Below are positions 21,756 to 33,160 of a stretch of DNA of 64,000 nt, in pieces. The stretch is from contig NC_039359.1 in assembly GCF_003573695.1 (NCBI RefSeq), forward strand, positions 156,418,210 through 156,482,209, read 5' to 3'. Under the pieces are notes generated by a model that saw only the letters and a list, made by a program, of their open reading frames with translations, made no database searches and was not told the origin of the DNA. The position numbers and the translations under genes were made by a program. Source of the stretch: Papaver somniferum. Lineage: Eukaryota; Streptophyta; Magnoliopsida; Ranunculales; Papaveraceae. Every line of letters starts with the position of its first letter. Position 1 is the first letter of the stretch.

Positions 21756-22287
21756 AATACCTCTAAAAGCATGGGTCTTTTTCCCGTTAGAAGTTAAGTC
21801 ATTTGTAATGGATACCCAACCTAGAAATAGGTTCAAAGGGTCTAGACGAAGTTATAAATGATATGATAGAGTCATGAATTCCCATAGCATGATATCCTGA
21901 AGTGGGAAACAGGTTGAGTGTTTTAACTCTTAATGGTGTCTATAGCTTTTAAGCTAGAGTGGGATACACAAGAGTATTCTTGATAGACTCACCTATACGA
22001 ATGTGAAGTTGTGGCCGCCTTCTTTGGTAAATTGGGCATTTTTCTAGATCATTTGTTTAAAAAAGGGATAAGCAAATATTCTTAATGTGCGAACTTAAGG
22101 TCTTTACTCTAGATATAATTGAGTGTGTTAAATAATTTATTATTATTCAGAATTCAAGACGCGAGTCACTCTAGTCACATGGTACTTAGAGAATTTAACA
22201 CTATGCAAAGGTTCAAGTAGAAATGCACCTTTGCAGATACACAACTATACAACACTTGCTCAATGTTTTGAAATATAAGTGAGGGAT
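21756..22287 (+). repeat. Copia-array 3' untranslated region with polypurine tract
   Basis: Matches 12128-12615 with scattered differences and ends in AAGTGAGGGAT before LTR copy 4. No coding content. Confidence 0.8.
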
Positions 22288-22962
22288 TGTTGGGGTATAT
22301 ATATTTAAAAACATAATTTTGTAATATTATACCAAACTTAGAGAGATAGTGTGGTGGTATTATTTTGGGCTCCCACACTATAGACTTGGGTTCAAATCTC
22401 ACACCATGCATTTGATTAGGTATATTTATATATCTATATGTATTTAATAAAATCCGGGAGATCGGGGCCTTGGGGGTCTTGGGAGGTCTGCTGATCCAGA
22501 AACTTATTTTTTGCGTTTTTAACTCTTGATTTTCAAAACGGTTTTTCAACTTAATATTCCCTAATTATTTCCATTAGTTTTTGGTAATTGTAATGTTGTC
22601 GTTTTATGACTATTGAGGAGGATTTTCAGTGGGCACTTATTGCGAAATTTATTTTTATTAAAACCGTATTGATTCCTTTTGAGTTATAAAAAGAAAAGTT
22701 CCTGGAGAAGATGAATACACTGTTTTTCATATATTTTGAGTTCTGAGCAAGTGCAGTAAAAGAGTGATAGTTGGTTCGATTTCTCAAGGTGCAGAGATAT
22801 CGAACAAGACAATATCAGCTGTTTTATCCCATAGGGTTTTCGACAAGTTTTGACTGCTAGCACAATCAAGAGGCAGAGTCGCGACACACCTTAAAGATAG
22901 CGACCTAGTCCACGACTCAACTGTTTGAGATTCGTTCTGATTTTTGTGCATTGTTTCCAACA
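22288..22962 (+). repeat. Copia-array LTR, copy 4
   Basis: 675 bp, TGTTGGGGTATA...TTTCCAACA, uninterrupted, again followed directly by RT codons. It starts 2154 bp after copy 3 once the LARD and its 5-bp duplication are removed, against 2155 bp between copies 2 and 3. Confidence 0.88.
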
Positions 22963-23275
22963 CAACCACTATATGATTTGCGTGATTGTTTGCTTGTATG
23001 TAGATGATTTGCTGATATTTGGTTCCAATTTATCTGTTTTCAATGAAACTAAAAGTATGCTTAGTTCGAATTTTGACATGAAAGATTTGGGTGAAGCTAG
23101 TGTAATCTTGGGATCAAAATAACTAAAACTAATAGTAGTATTTGTTTAGATCAATCTCACTACATTGAAAAAATTCTGAGGAAGTATGAATATTTTGATT
23201 GTAAACCTGTTTGTACTCCGTTTGATCCTAATGTGAAATTGTTTAAGAATACTGGAGAAAGTGTTAGACAATCTG
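22963..23275 (+). pseudogene. Copia RT fragment, array unit 4 (truncated)
   Basis: Reads ICVIVCLYVDDLLIFGSNL and FDMKDLGEASVILG. A one-base deletion near 23112 breaks the frame before KILRKYEYFDCKPVCTPF in the next frame. It stops abruptly at GESVRQSE, where unrelated DNA begins; this is the right end of the array. Confidence 0.85.
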
Positions 23276-24546
23276 AAATTGTTTGCATCACACCTTCGGT
23301 AGATTTACATCATACCTTTGGTCTACCCAATAATTAAGTTTTATATTTTCTTTTGAGATGGTACTACGGTTTGTACTAGAAATCTAAGAAATAGACCCCA
23401 GTCATTGCCCAGGACAAACATGTTGTCTGTCTAGGATTGTAGGACAGGTATAGCCTACACCAGATCTCTGTGGAACCTCTATTTATGGTGTCCCAAAGGG
23501 AAGGCCACTTTTATACGAAGTTTAGGATATGGGTTTAGATTGGGTCAGGTCGGGCAGCCCGGCCCATTTCCTATTGCAGGCCAGGCCAAACAGACCTCAT
23601 AGTTGGCTATCCAAAAGCCCGTCAGGCCGGGACACCAAGCAGAAATACTTATTTTGAGGCCAAAACTTTCCCAAAATAAGCAGGCCAAGCGAAGCCAGGC
23701 AGGCCAAATAGGCTTTGGGTTTTTTGAATTTTCAAAATTATGTAATAACATATTTAACTTCAATTTATAATTTGGAGATTAAATGAACTATAAGTTAAGA
23801 CAATCTTAAATAATTAATCTTCTAAATGTAGAATATAAATAAAAATAAAAAACTTAATCCAAAATATAACCAAAATACACAACAATTTGCTCTAACATTA
23901 GAACAAAAATCTTTAAAAAATTTAAACGGATACCAGGCAAGGCTATTTGGGAAGGTACCAGGTCATGCTATTAAATTTTAGGGAAAACCCTAGACCGCCC
24001 ATTTAAACTAACCAGGCCAGACCAGGCGTCCCGTGAAGGGTTGCAACATACTTTGGGCTCATTCGTGTACATGCAAGCTCGTGCGGAAACAGGAAGGCCG
24101 AGTATTTTTGGATATTATTTACACCCTAATTTAGGGCATTTAGATATTTTTTCAGGAAAAAATGCCACAATTGTCGATAATATATTGAAATCTTGGAATT
24201 GGATTTAAGGTGAAAAGTTCTTTTAAATAGAATTGAAAATTGAAGTGTAAATATTATACTAGTATTTATGAATGGATTTAAGGTAAAAGATAATAGAATT
24301 TAAATTTAATTACAAATTTTATAATATTAATTGCAAATATTTTTATTCATTGCAAATATTTTAGTATTAACTGCAAATAGTTTTATTCATTGCAAATATT
24401 ATAATATTAGTATTTCTTTTAAATATTATAGTATTAATTTGAAATATTATAATATTAATGGTCGAAAGTCTATATAATCTTTTAATCAATCTTATCCATT
24501 ACCCATATCATTGCTTCAAAATAGAAAAGTACTCGTTCCTTTGACG
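23276..24546. other. Gene-free stretch with a GGCC-rich repeat
   Basis: At 23540-24035, words such as CAGGCC, AGGCCAG and GGCAGGCC recur at both ends around an AT-rich centre, as in many short plant DNA transposons, but I find no clear target duplication. At 24300-24410, TTGCAAATATTTTATTCA-like words recur in a loose tandem array. No coding content until the neprosin gene. Confidence 0.4.
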
Positions 24547-26301
24547 ATGTCGAACTTTATTAGCTTAACATGCTGGCTATTCATGCTAATAGTAATCATT
24601 AATGAAGAATCAGTTGAAGGAAGAACAATCCTAGATGTGCTGAACAAAGCAATAATAAAAATTATTAAGGTGAAGTATTATTTTTACATGCATTAATGTG
24701 TATATATATTATTTTATGTTTATGTATGTATTTATTTTTATTTTGCAGATGGAAAATAACGAGATCATCGATTGTTATGATATTTACAGACAACCTAGTC
24801 TTAATCATCCTTTACTTCATAATCACAAAATAAAGGTTCAATATATATATACATACTTTTCACGATAATATCTATAAATGCTTTTATTTTAAACTCTTAC
24901 GAAATTATTTTATTTTCATTGTTATGAAATAGGTGAAACCAAATTCGTACCCGACCGAATTGAAATCAAATAATTTCGGTACGCTTCAACTTACACAAAC
25001 TTGGTAGAAATATGGATCATGTCCGGAAGGAACTATCCCTATACGGAGAAAAGGAAAAAATTACAATCCAACAATTTTGTGTAAATATGATCATCCAAAT
25101 TTATCACCTTACAAAATTCTTAATGCATCACGATCAAACGGCATTGGAAGCGGCCATGAGGTATACATGCATAATCACATACCATATTTGTTTATTATTA
25201 GTTTACTTTACTTTACTATTTGTACAAATAATAATCGAAACGTTTTTTTGTATGTGCATAAATACATTGTATAGTATGCGGTAATCGAGGTGAATGGAAA
25301 TTTTCTTGGAACGCAAGAAAAAATAAATATTTGGAAACCGGTTATGGAAACACCAACTGAAATAAGTGTATCCCAATTCTGGGTTACAGCCGGTGATGAT
25401 GATGTAAAAAATACTATTGAATCCGGATGGATAGTAAGTTATACGCCTTAAATTGTATACAACCAAATTTATTTATTATTGGGCACCATTGAATTTTATC
25501 TTTGTTCTTGATTAGGTGAACCTACACATATATGAGGACGACCAACCTAGATTCTTTATATACTGGACGGTAAGTATTATTACCCTTTTCGTTATACGGA
25601 ATGTCTAGTGACAAGGACATCTTGCAAGGTCATATATTATTGTTTGATATTTTTTTCTCAAAAATATCAAACTAATTGACTTCTTTTCTTTTAGAACGAC
25701 GGATACAACAACTCGGGTTGCTACGACCTCCTATGTGATGGTTTTGTGCAGACTGCATCAGAGTTCTGCCTTGGTGGTAGTTTCACTGAGGTATCCACTT
25801 TTAATGGCGTCCAGAAAGATGCAACCTTCAGTATTCACAAGGTAAGAAGATACAAGTGATCAAATTTTATACTCATTGCCAACTCTGATCTATATATAAT
25901 GTTGAATAATTTGGCAGGACCAAATTGGTGGACAATGGTGGGTCCAAGTACAAGGTAAGCCGGTCGGATATTATCCAAGTTCCCTTTTCACATAATTATC
26001 TGCGACATCAACAAAATTACATTTTGGCGGGGAAATCACGAATAACAAAAGTAAAGGACGGCATACTTCGACACAAATGGGTAGCGGTCATTTTCCTTCA
26101 GAAGGCAGATTGAAAACATCGAGTTATTTTAATTGGGTCCAAGTAGTTAATGAACACAATGTGAGCAAGGATCCTGAAAATGTGAAGATAAGAATTACAA
26201 ATCCGAATGGCTACATCTTGGCAATTGAAAATAACCACCATGATACAAATGGATATGGTTTTTACTATGGAGGTCCTGGTTATAATGATAAATGTCCATG
26301 A
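24547..26301 (+). pseudogene. Neprosin-domain protein (DUF239 / putative prolyl endopeptidase family), seven exons, two in-frame stops
   Basis: Seven exons, all phase 0: 24547-24669, 24749-24835, 24933-25160, 25275-25433, 25516-25569, 25695-25841 and 25918-26301, giving a 394-codon frame. Exon 1 encodes a signal peptide (ISLTCWLFMLIVII). Exon 2 matches the activation peptide (IIDCYDIYRQPSLNHPLL). Exons 4-7 are the neprosin domain: VSQFWVTAGDDD, TIESGW, PRFFIYWTNDGY, CYDLLCDGFVQT, WWVQVQGKPVGYYPSSLF, HFGGEI and MGSGHFPSEG. The Glu in TIESGW and in GGEI are, as I recall, the catalytic pair of the family. TAG at codon 95 (25005-25007, before KYGSCPEGTIPIRR) and TAA at codon 292 (25993-25995, before LSATSTKL) interrupt it; splice sites and the rest are clean. 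So it is a young pseudogene, a null allele or a sequence with base errors. Confidence 0.88.
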
Positions 26302-27230
26302 TAACGTAGGTTTTAAAAGACGTTTCTCATTTTAAAAATTTGATATATGTAAGATGGATGATGGTTTAATAAATTATATTGAGGTGGTCTATAACCACTA
26401 TTATTTGTAGGCTTCTATGTTTCGATTTTTAATTTGTTTTTTATTCTTTTAATTAAGTTTGGCTTTATACCATATTATTTTATTAAATCTATTTTGTTAT
26501 CCGATTGTTAAGTTAAAGTTTGTTCTTTTTTCTTTGTTGTTTCGTTTACGAATCCCGATAAAAAATTGTTTTACCAAAGTTATTCCAAATATCAACATAT
26601 ATATAGGTAAAAGGATATATATACATATAATATTTTTGAATTTAAATACGGAGAAATTTACCATGTGGGAAGCGACTTCATTATTCCAGATCGTTGAACT
26701 CATAGCTACTAGAAGCTCATCGGTGCCTCCAACATCCCTCATTGTATAAAAATATACCCCGGATATAATCATATAAAGTTCTTTTCCTTGCTTCCATGTG
26801 TGTTGAATTTAAATGGCGTCGCCACGTTATGCACCAACTGAGAGAGTGCATAAGTAATGGATTAACATTGAAAGAGAAGCATGATTGCGGTACAGTTCCG
26901 TCATTATCTGTTCCCATGTATGAACTTACCAGAGAAATCTCAAAACTAGATGCAAATAAGAATGCATAATCAGTGTGTTGGGAGGGTTTTTATACTTGCT
27001 TCTGAGCAGTGACGGAAGTGGGAGTGGCTTACCCAGGCGGTCTTCGACCGCTAAATAAATCAAGATTATTATTTTCGTTACACAAATTTATCATCCCTAA
27101 TATTAGTTACAAGGTGAAGAAATTTGATTCAAAGTTTTGTGCTCCAAGGAAAAGACAACGCGTGGCGTACCCCTGCTCACTTTAAGTATATTACTGTAGT
27201 TGTCGTCCTCGCAGTTGACATGAATGAAGT
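26302..27230. other. Gene-free stretch
   Basis: AT-rich sequence after the neprosin gene. A short patch at about 27005-27055 (GCAGTGACGGAAGTGGGAG) resembles one end of the small hAT-type MITEs, but no partner end is seen. Nothing else is supported. Confidence 0.35.
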
Positions 27231-27231
27231 T

Positions 27232-27690
27232 GAGAGTTCAAGAAAAAAAAATATCCCACCCAAACATAAATTCCCGGTTCGGTCGCTGCTTTTGAGTAAC
27301 TCTACTGGTTTTGAAGTATGGGTAATGAAATATTACGACAATAAAGATCCATGGACTAAGGTTTACTTCATTTGAAAACTGAAATTACCTAAAAAACTGA
27401 AAAGGATAGAATGTTTGAAAACTGGAGAGCTTCTATTAGAAGTTAACATCGGTTTTCCAGAGGCTTTAGTTTTATACAATCCTAAGAATCATAGTTCTAA
27501 AGTGAAGTTCGAAAAGAATTCGAAGAATGATAGATATGGGCCTTCAATCACAAAATCACTGTTCCAAACTTATGAGAAGAGTTTAGTTTCACTTCACTTG
27601 GATACTTACTTCGGATATAATGTGCCAGTACCGGAAGATATATATTCAGAAGATGAGATTCTTGATGAAGATTATATTTTTGCTATTTAA
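27232..27690 (+). pseudogene. F-box protein C-terminal fragment (F-box-associated domain)
   Basis: The part from about 27270 reads FPVRSLLLSN then GFEVWVMKYYDNKDPWTKVY, a hallmark of the plant F-box-associated (FBA) domain. A TGA at 27373-27375 follows, where the related copy at 32830 keeps a Ser codon. A second piece (27415-27690) continues with LKTGELLLEVN, EALVLYNPK and TYEKSLVSLH and ends in an acidic tail at TAA. No F-box is found upstream. It is a partial relative of the F-box pseudogene at 29838-33120. Such proteins normally select targets for SCF ubiquitin ligases; this copy looks dead. Confidence 0.7.
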
Positions 27691-28176
27691 CTTTTTAAGC
27701 ATTGGCTACGTATTGTATTTTTGCAATTTATCTTGGAGCAGATAGAATTAAGAAGGACGGGGATCAGTTTAGTTCATAAATATGCTTTTTTTATATTCAA
27801 AGGTTGAATTACTTATTAATGTATGTGGTTTGGTGCTAAAGCATTTCTCGGATGATGTCTATGAACTTTACCTTTGAACCATTGAATGTCTCGTTGTATC
27901 AGAAGATCTGCCAAATTGGGATTGGGAATTTTAACTTCATTTTTTCATTTGTCTCACGCCAAATTAAATAGAGAAACTCCTGAAAGAGGCAGTCTACTAA
28001 GATTTCGTTGCAAACAGCATTCATAGACATGTAATCAAAATGGGCTATCTTCAAACACGCTCATTGCTAGAGGATAACCAAAAGCGAACCCACTGCATAC
28101 CAATGAGAACATAAAAGCTTTAGTAACATGATACCTTCTTTCCCTGCTGACATGACCTCCAAAAATGAACTTTTTA
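27691..28176. other. Gene-free stretch
   Basis: I see no supported gene here. Its right end, and the sequence after 28827, are the target site of the hAT MITE. Confidence 0.35.
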
Positions 28177-28184
28177 AATCTAGG

Positions 28185-28819
28185 TAGGGGTGTGCAACGG
28201 ACGGTTGCGGATTAGGGGTCACCCGTAATCGAACCGTCAAAGTTGCGGATTTGCAAAATTGAACCGTGACCGGCCCAATCACCCGCGGATTTAACCTTTG
28301 CGGATCCGCGGATTGTACGGGTCGGTTGCGGATTAACCGCGGATTTCACTCTTGGAATTTAAAAAGATGACACAGCATTATAGCCAAACTTCGCATAGCA
28401 ATCTCCAACATGCAAGATTGAATAAGCGTGGAGAACTGGCATTTATGGCCCATTAATCATGCATTATGCATGTTCAGAACTTGTCTAGCTGCATGGGCCA
28501 GGGACGTCCAGCCAACTAGCTAACTGACGAGTGACGTCCAGTTAATTTGGTAGTTGCCTAGTTGGTACACTTATTATTTTATTAATATACATAGCTGGGC
28601 TTAGTGACCAACTCGAGCTTATGGCTAGCAAAGCTGGGCTTCTGCGGTGCGGGTGAATCCGCGGTTTTCAATATTCAACCGCACCCAAACCGCTAAAACG
28701 TGCGTATTTGAGAATCCCATCCGTGTCCGGCCCATACGTTTTGCGGTTTGGGTGAAATCCGCAATTTTACGGACGGATACGGGTCAAATCCGCGGTTCCG
28801 GTTTTTATGCTCACCCCTA
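28185..28819. mobile_element. Non-autonomous hAT-type MITE, 635 bp
   Basis: Ends are TAGGGGTGTGCA and, inverted, TAGGGGTGAGCA. Perfect 8-bp target duplications AATCTAGG lie at 28177-28184 and 28820-28827. The subterminal parts are packed with GCGGAT, CCGCGG and CGGGT words in both orientations, as in hAT elements where they bind transposase. There is no ORF. The perfect duplications point to a fairly recent insertion. Confidence 0.92.
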
Positions 28820-28827
28820 AATCTAGG

Positions 28828-29271
28828 CAAAAATCATATTTGGAGGCCTTGAGTGGTGTAAGACACTATAGTATATGTTGGGTACTAGCGGCATAAACTG
28901 GATCATGGTGCAAATATCTTCAGAATTCTTTATCTTTTTATCTTTCGGAGCTTTGAAGACATGTGAACCGGGAACGAGAATGCATCATTAACAAATTGCT
29001 AATGAAGACATAGAAAGAGCACCAAGAAAGTTGGGCTGACCCGTTGCGAGACTTAGCCAATCCATGTGGACATACCCTGCCATCCCCTCAAGGGCCTAAA
29101 GATGTTTATATATTAAACCGCGCATGAGTGGGTTCAATCACAATTACGAACCCTTAAACAAGAAGATGAAGGGGAACAAGGAAAAGAAATTAAGATCGCG
29201 TTCAGCTGCATGAAAGAAAAAGAAAATTAACAAGATAACGAAAAGGAAAGGCGAAAAAGACATGTTTCTCT
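28828..29271. other. Gene-free stretch containing a short ZIP-like remnant
   Basis: Mostly unrecognised. The minus strand at about 28999-29037 reads [13 protein letters not shown] and a stop, like the last residues of the transporter gene at 38201. See the separate entry. Confidence 0.4.
28998..29037 (-). pseudogene. Remnant of the 3' end of a ZIP transporter gene
   Basis: The minus strand encodes [13 protein letters not shown] followed by TAA; the intact gene at 38201-40058 ends [14 protein letters not shown]. About 35 bases match with a handful of changes. No further ZIP sequence is visible on either side. It is short, so chance or an old fragment from another ZIP gene cannot be excluded. 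Confidence 0.45.
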
Positions 29272-29836
29272 TGTTAAAATACGAGCATCCAACTCAAAAC
29301 CAATTGACAATGAGTGGAGAGGTCTTAAGAGATTATAAATTGCAGGATCTTAGATAACCTATCAATGTGGGACTAATAATCTCAACCCACCCCCTCACGT
29401 GTAGTCTCATTGGGTCTAACACGTGGACAATAAATCGGGTGACACGGAATAAAGGTGTGGTCAATGACTCGTCGCCAATAGCCTGCTCTGATACCATGTT
29501 TAGAATACGGGCATCCAAATCAAAACCAATTGGCAATGAGTGGAGAGTCCCTAAGGGATTATAAACCGCAGGATCTTAGATAACCTATCAATGTGGGACT
29601 AATAATCTCAACGCACCCCCTCACGTGTAGCCTCATTGGGTCTAACACGTGGACAATAAATCGGGTGACACGGAATAAAGGTGTGGTCAATGACTCGTCG
29701 CCAATAGCCTGCTCTGATACCATGTTTAGAATACGGGCATCCAAATAAAAACCAATGGCCAATGAATGGAGAGGCCCTAAGAGATTATAAATCGCAGGAT
29801 CTTAGATAACCCAACAATGTGGTACTAATAATATCA
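29272..29836 (-). mobile_element. TRIM element in tandem: three 113-114 bp LTRs and two 112-bp internal regions
   Basis: On the minus strand each LTR runs TGAGATTATTAGTCCCAC...CTAAACA. LTRs lie at 29272-29384, 29497-29610 and 29723-29836. Each internal region (29385-29496, 29611-29722) starts with the primer site TGGTATCAGAGC, complementary to initiator tRNA-Met (plus strand GCTCTGATACCA at 29485-29496 and 29711-29722), and ends with a purine tract (minus GAGGGGGTGGGT). No protein is encoded. Such tiny elements use enzymes from others. Three LTRs with two insides point to unequal recombination between LTRs. I see no target duplication. The array abuts the F-box gene. Confidence 0.9.
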
Positions 29837-29837
29837 A

Positions 29838-32800
29838 CATCTTCCGCATCTCCCAGAGGAAATCATCTTTGAGATTACTTCCAGGTTACCTCTGGGATAT
29901 CGCTTAAAATTCAGGTGCGTATGCAAATCTTGGAGCATCGGATTCAATAACCCCAAACAGATAGTGCTCATAGGTGTTGACAATGAAGTATACACTTTAG
30001 ATAATGATTTGTTAACATCACCATTGCTTTCTGGTAAAGTAGTTCGCTGTGACAAGATAGAGTTATCACTCACTAGCACAGCGCTGCTGACTACTAAAAG
30101 TTACTTTGTGGGTTCATGTAATGGCTTAGTTTGCCTAAGTCCTCCAAATAATTTCCCATGTTTATGGATCCCTACTACGAATGGATACAAACTGCTACCA
30201 AGATCACCATCTGAACTTCAAGCCAGTTGGGGGCCGAGAATATATGGGTTTGGTTATAACTTAAACAGTGACGATTACAAGATTATACATATTACAAGCT
30301 ATCATCCCTTCAAGCATATCATCCCATCTAAAGTTGGCATTTATTCGTTAGATCAAATGCATGGAAATAAATTGGGCTTTTTACAAAAATAAGCCTGTTT
30401 TTTTTGTGCTTTTCAAACTAGGCCTGTTTTTTATTTATTGCAAAACTAGGCAAGTTTTGACCAAAAGTGATGGATGGAAAGTTAGCTCCGTTAAGTGAAC
30501 CTAAAAAGACCTAATTGTCCTTGGAATCGTTCATTGATAACTGACTCGACAATTTGACTCTGTACCCGTCATCAAATATTGCATACATGGCACTGCATAG
30601 GTGGCACTGTATACTCAGGCCATAACCACCACAGCACAACACCATCCTTCAAGGCTTTACTGCAACAATTAGGTATATCTTCTGAAGCTCAAGTCTGCTC
30701 AAAACATTTCAACATCATCACCAATTTCAGTTACACGACACGACACAACACTGATCAGATTCAAGTATTCTCGAATATATTCAATCTTTACAACTACCTG
30801 CAACACCAACATAGATTCAAGCTTCTGCCAACTTTAACCACCAGCTCCAACATCCATTTTGCGCTCCTTGCAATATTCTTCCACGTAATGCTAATATGGA
30901 AACAAGCACATCATTTTAATCTTAGCGACACACCACCATCCATTTATTCATCTCGTACGTCTGTTACATGACTTCAACTCAGCTGCAATCAACTTCCTCA
31001 TCAGAATCTAACCCACGACAACACATCCAAGCACCCACACTGTCATGTATGCTCATCTCAATTCCATTTTAACCAGTCTAATTCTCCCTATGATACAGCC
31101 ATACCACCAATTCTTTAGCTGCAACAGACAAGCGTCATACCATTTTACCCAGTCTAACTTCTTTATCAGCTTGAAATCTTCACTTGCACCAGACCTATAA
31201 TCTGCAATGTCAGCTCAAATCCCAGCCAAAAATCACCATTTCCAGTTCCACCTGCAATAATATTGTCAACACCAAACCCTCTTCAGCTTCTTCAATCATA
31301 AACAGTACCACCAATATCCATGTAAAACAACTCATACAAACCCAAGGTTTCCCTTTGATCAGTGAACAAAATCCCTATAACTCAATCATCATCTCCCTTT
31401 GTCCGTCTTTGTCTAAGCTGGTGATTTTTGAATGACGGGATTTTGTAGATTAAACTTCTGCAGATTAAAATCTAGCTTATGTCTTCTACAAGCTCAACCA
31501 CTATCTTCAATCACTTCTTCTCTCCAATTTCTAATTCAAACAGCTCGAACCCAATACAATCATACTTCTCATTTTTTCTCTCGATCTGAATCCTAAACCC
31601 ATCTGCAACTCCTTCTTCCCTTTCTTCAAATTGAAATCATCTTCTTCAGATTACACTGGCTTTGAATTATTGAATAACATAGCTCATAAACATAAACCGA
31701 GGTTCAGATAGCAACAATATTTCTTCAGAATCGAACCGATATCATCAAACCCTAACTCATGAAATTTCGAAAATTTACCTTGCACATTAAACGAAATTAA
31801 AATCAAATTCAAACCCAATTTTTCATTTTGATCAGTAAACAAAAGACATAAGCCAATTAGCGAACTTACTTAGTTGGTGACTCCGTCTTTGTCTAGTTGG
31901 TGACTTTTGAAGAACAACAAAATAGGAAACAAAATCAAATAACCTGACGATGCGATCGATATGTTGATGCTGCTTCTTTGGTTTCATTGATGTTGATAAA
32001 ATTATCCTTATTGCTAACATAACACCAGGAAACCGCTAGTGGAGAACGGAGATAGGGAAGAAGAACAGAGATGGAAGAGACGAACTGAATCGATTTGTTT
32101 TAGTCCGTTGTTACTACTTAGGGAAAATGTATTAGAAATCATAGCCGTTATTAATCACCGAGATTTCCACATCTTAGATGGACGTTGCAGAAGCCTACAC
32201 ATGTGGAAATAATAACTATGAATGTCCATCATAGCCGTTCCAAATATCTTTGAGATTTCCAGATCTTAGATTAGGCTTTCAGATTGGCACATGTAGGTGA
32301 GAAAATTTCAGTAATCTTACCACATCCATGAGATATCGCTGCATGAGTAATTGACGATAAATTGACGAGTCAACGCGATAAATTGACCGAGATAACAAAA
32401 GTGAATGGAATCCGTTTAAGTTTCCTAGTTTTGCAATAATTAAAAAAGCATGCCTAGAAACGAAAGTGAGGGTCCAAAACAGGCCTATTTCTGCATATAA
32501 TCCAAATAAATTCAAAATATCTCTTATATGTTCGATAACGAATTAAAAGTATTCGGGGTGTTCTGTAATGGGGATCTTCACTGGTTAGCACAGTCCGGAT
32601 CAGATGAGTCAATTTCTTTGATCAAAGTCTTGATTGCATTAGATGTAACATCCAATATCACCATAGAAATCCGAAAACCAGACTACTCGAAAGTCAACCA
32701 CTATGAATATAGACGTATTGTTGTGCTGGATGGGTTTCTATGCATGTTCTTTAGTTGGTTTAATGGTTTTGAAGTATGGCTGATGAAATATTACGACAAC

Positions 32801-33120
32801 GCAGAATCATGGACTAGGATTTACTTGATTTCTAAAGTGAAATTATGTGAAAGACAACCGCTATGACAGTATTTGACAAGGATAGAGTATTTAAAAACTG
32901 GGGAGCTTCTATTAGAAGTTAAACTCGATTATCGAAAGACTTTAGTTTTATAATCCAAAGAATGATAGGGAGAAAGTTTTGAAGTTCGGAAACAACACGG
33001 GGCGTTTATGCTCAAGATCAGTATTCCAAACTTATGAGAAGACCTTAGTTCCACTTCACTCAGGTACTTACTTCGGAGATAATGTGCCAATACCGAAAGA
33101 TAGATTTTATTAGATGTTGA
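29838..33120 (+). pseudogene. F-box/FBA protein gene split by a MULE
   Basis: From 29838 the frame reads HLPEEIIFEITSRLPLGYRL then CVCKSW, a clear F-box, followed by an FBA domain (SYFVGSCNGLVCL, YGFGYNLNSDDYKIIHI, VGIYSLDQ). No ATG precedes it because TRIM sequence begins two bases upstream. At 30365 a 2.1-kb MULE interrupts. The gene resumes at 32513 with FCNGDLHWLAQSG, VLDGFLCMFFSWFNGFEVWL and SWTRIYLISK. Even without the insert the frame is off by a small indel near 32520. A stop follows at 32864-32866, and the last part (to about 33120) is shifted relative to the copy at 27415. A copia LTR starts at 33161. The normal role would be target recognition in an SCF ubiquitin ligase. Confidence 0.85.
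30374..32503. mobile_element. Non-autonomous Mutator-like element (MULE), 2130 bp
   Basis: It splits the F-box gene and is flanked by identical 9-bp duplications AAATAAATT (30365-30373 and 32504-32512). Terminal inverted repeats of about 80 bp are imperfect: both read ...AAATA(A/G)GCCTGTTTT near the tip and TTATTGCAAAACTAGG further in. The inside is C/T- and A-rich, without a transposase. I do not recognise captured gene exons in it. Confidence 0.88.
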
Positions 33121-33160
33121 TTGTTGATCCCTTGCAAAACTATATTGAGAAGGAATATAC

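Noticed and set aside
23540..24035. GGCC-rich stretch as a defined hAT MITE
   Set aside because: Recurring CAGGCC words at both ends fit a DNA transposon, but neither tips nor a target duplication could be identified.
1..24500. Endogenous caulimovirus-like (pararetroviral) sequence
   Set aside because: All RT segments are accompanied by integrase, LTRs or copia/gypsy domain order; no movement-protein or coat-protein motif is seen.
29272..29836. CRISPR-like direct repeats with spacers of equal size
   Set aside because: The repeats end TG...CA, adjoin tRNA-Met primer sites and purine tracts, and the spacers are themselves near-identical; this is a TRIM retroelement in tandem.
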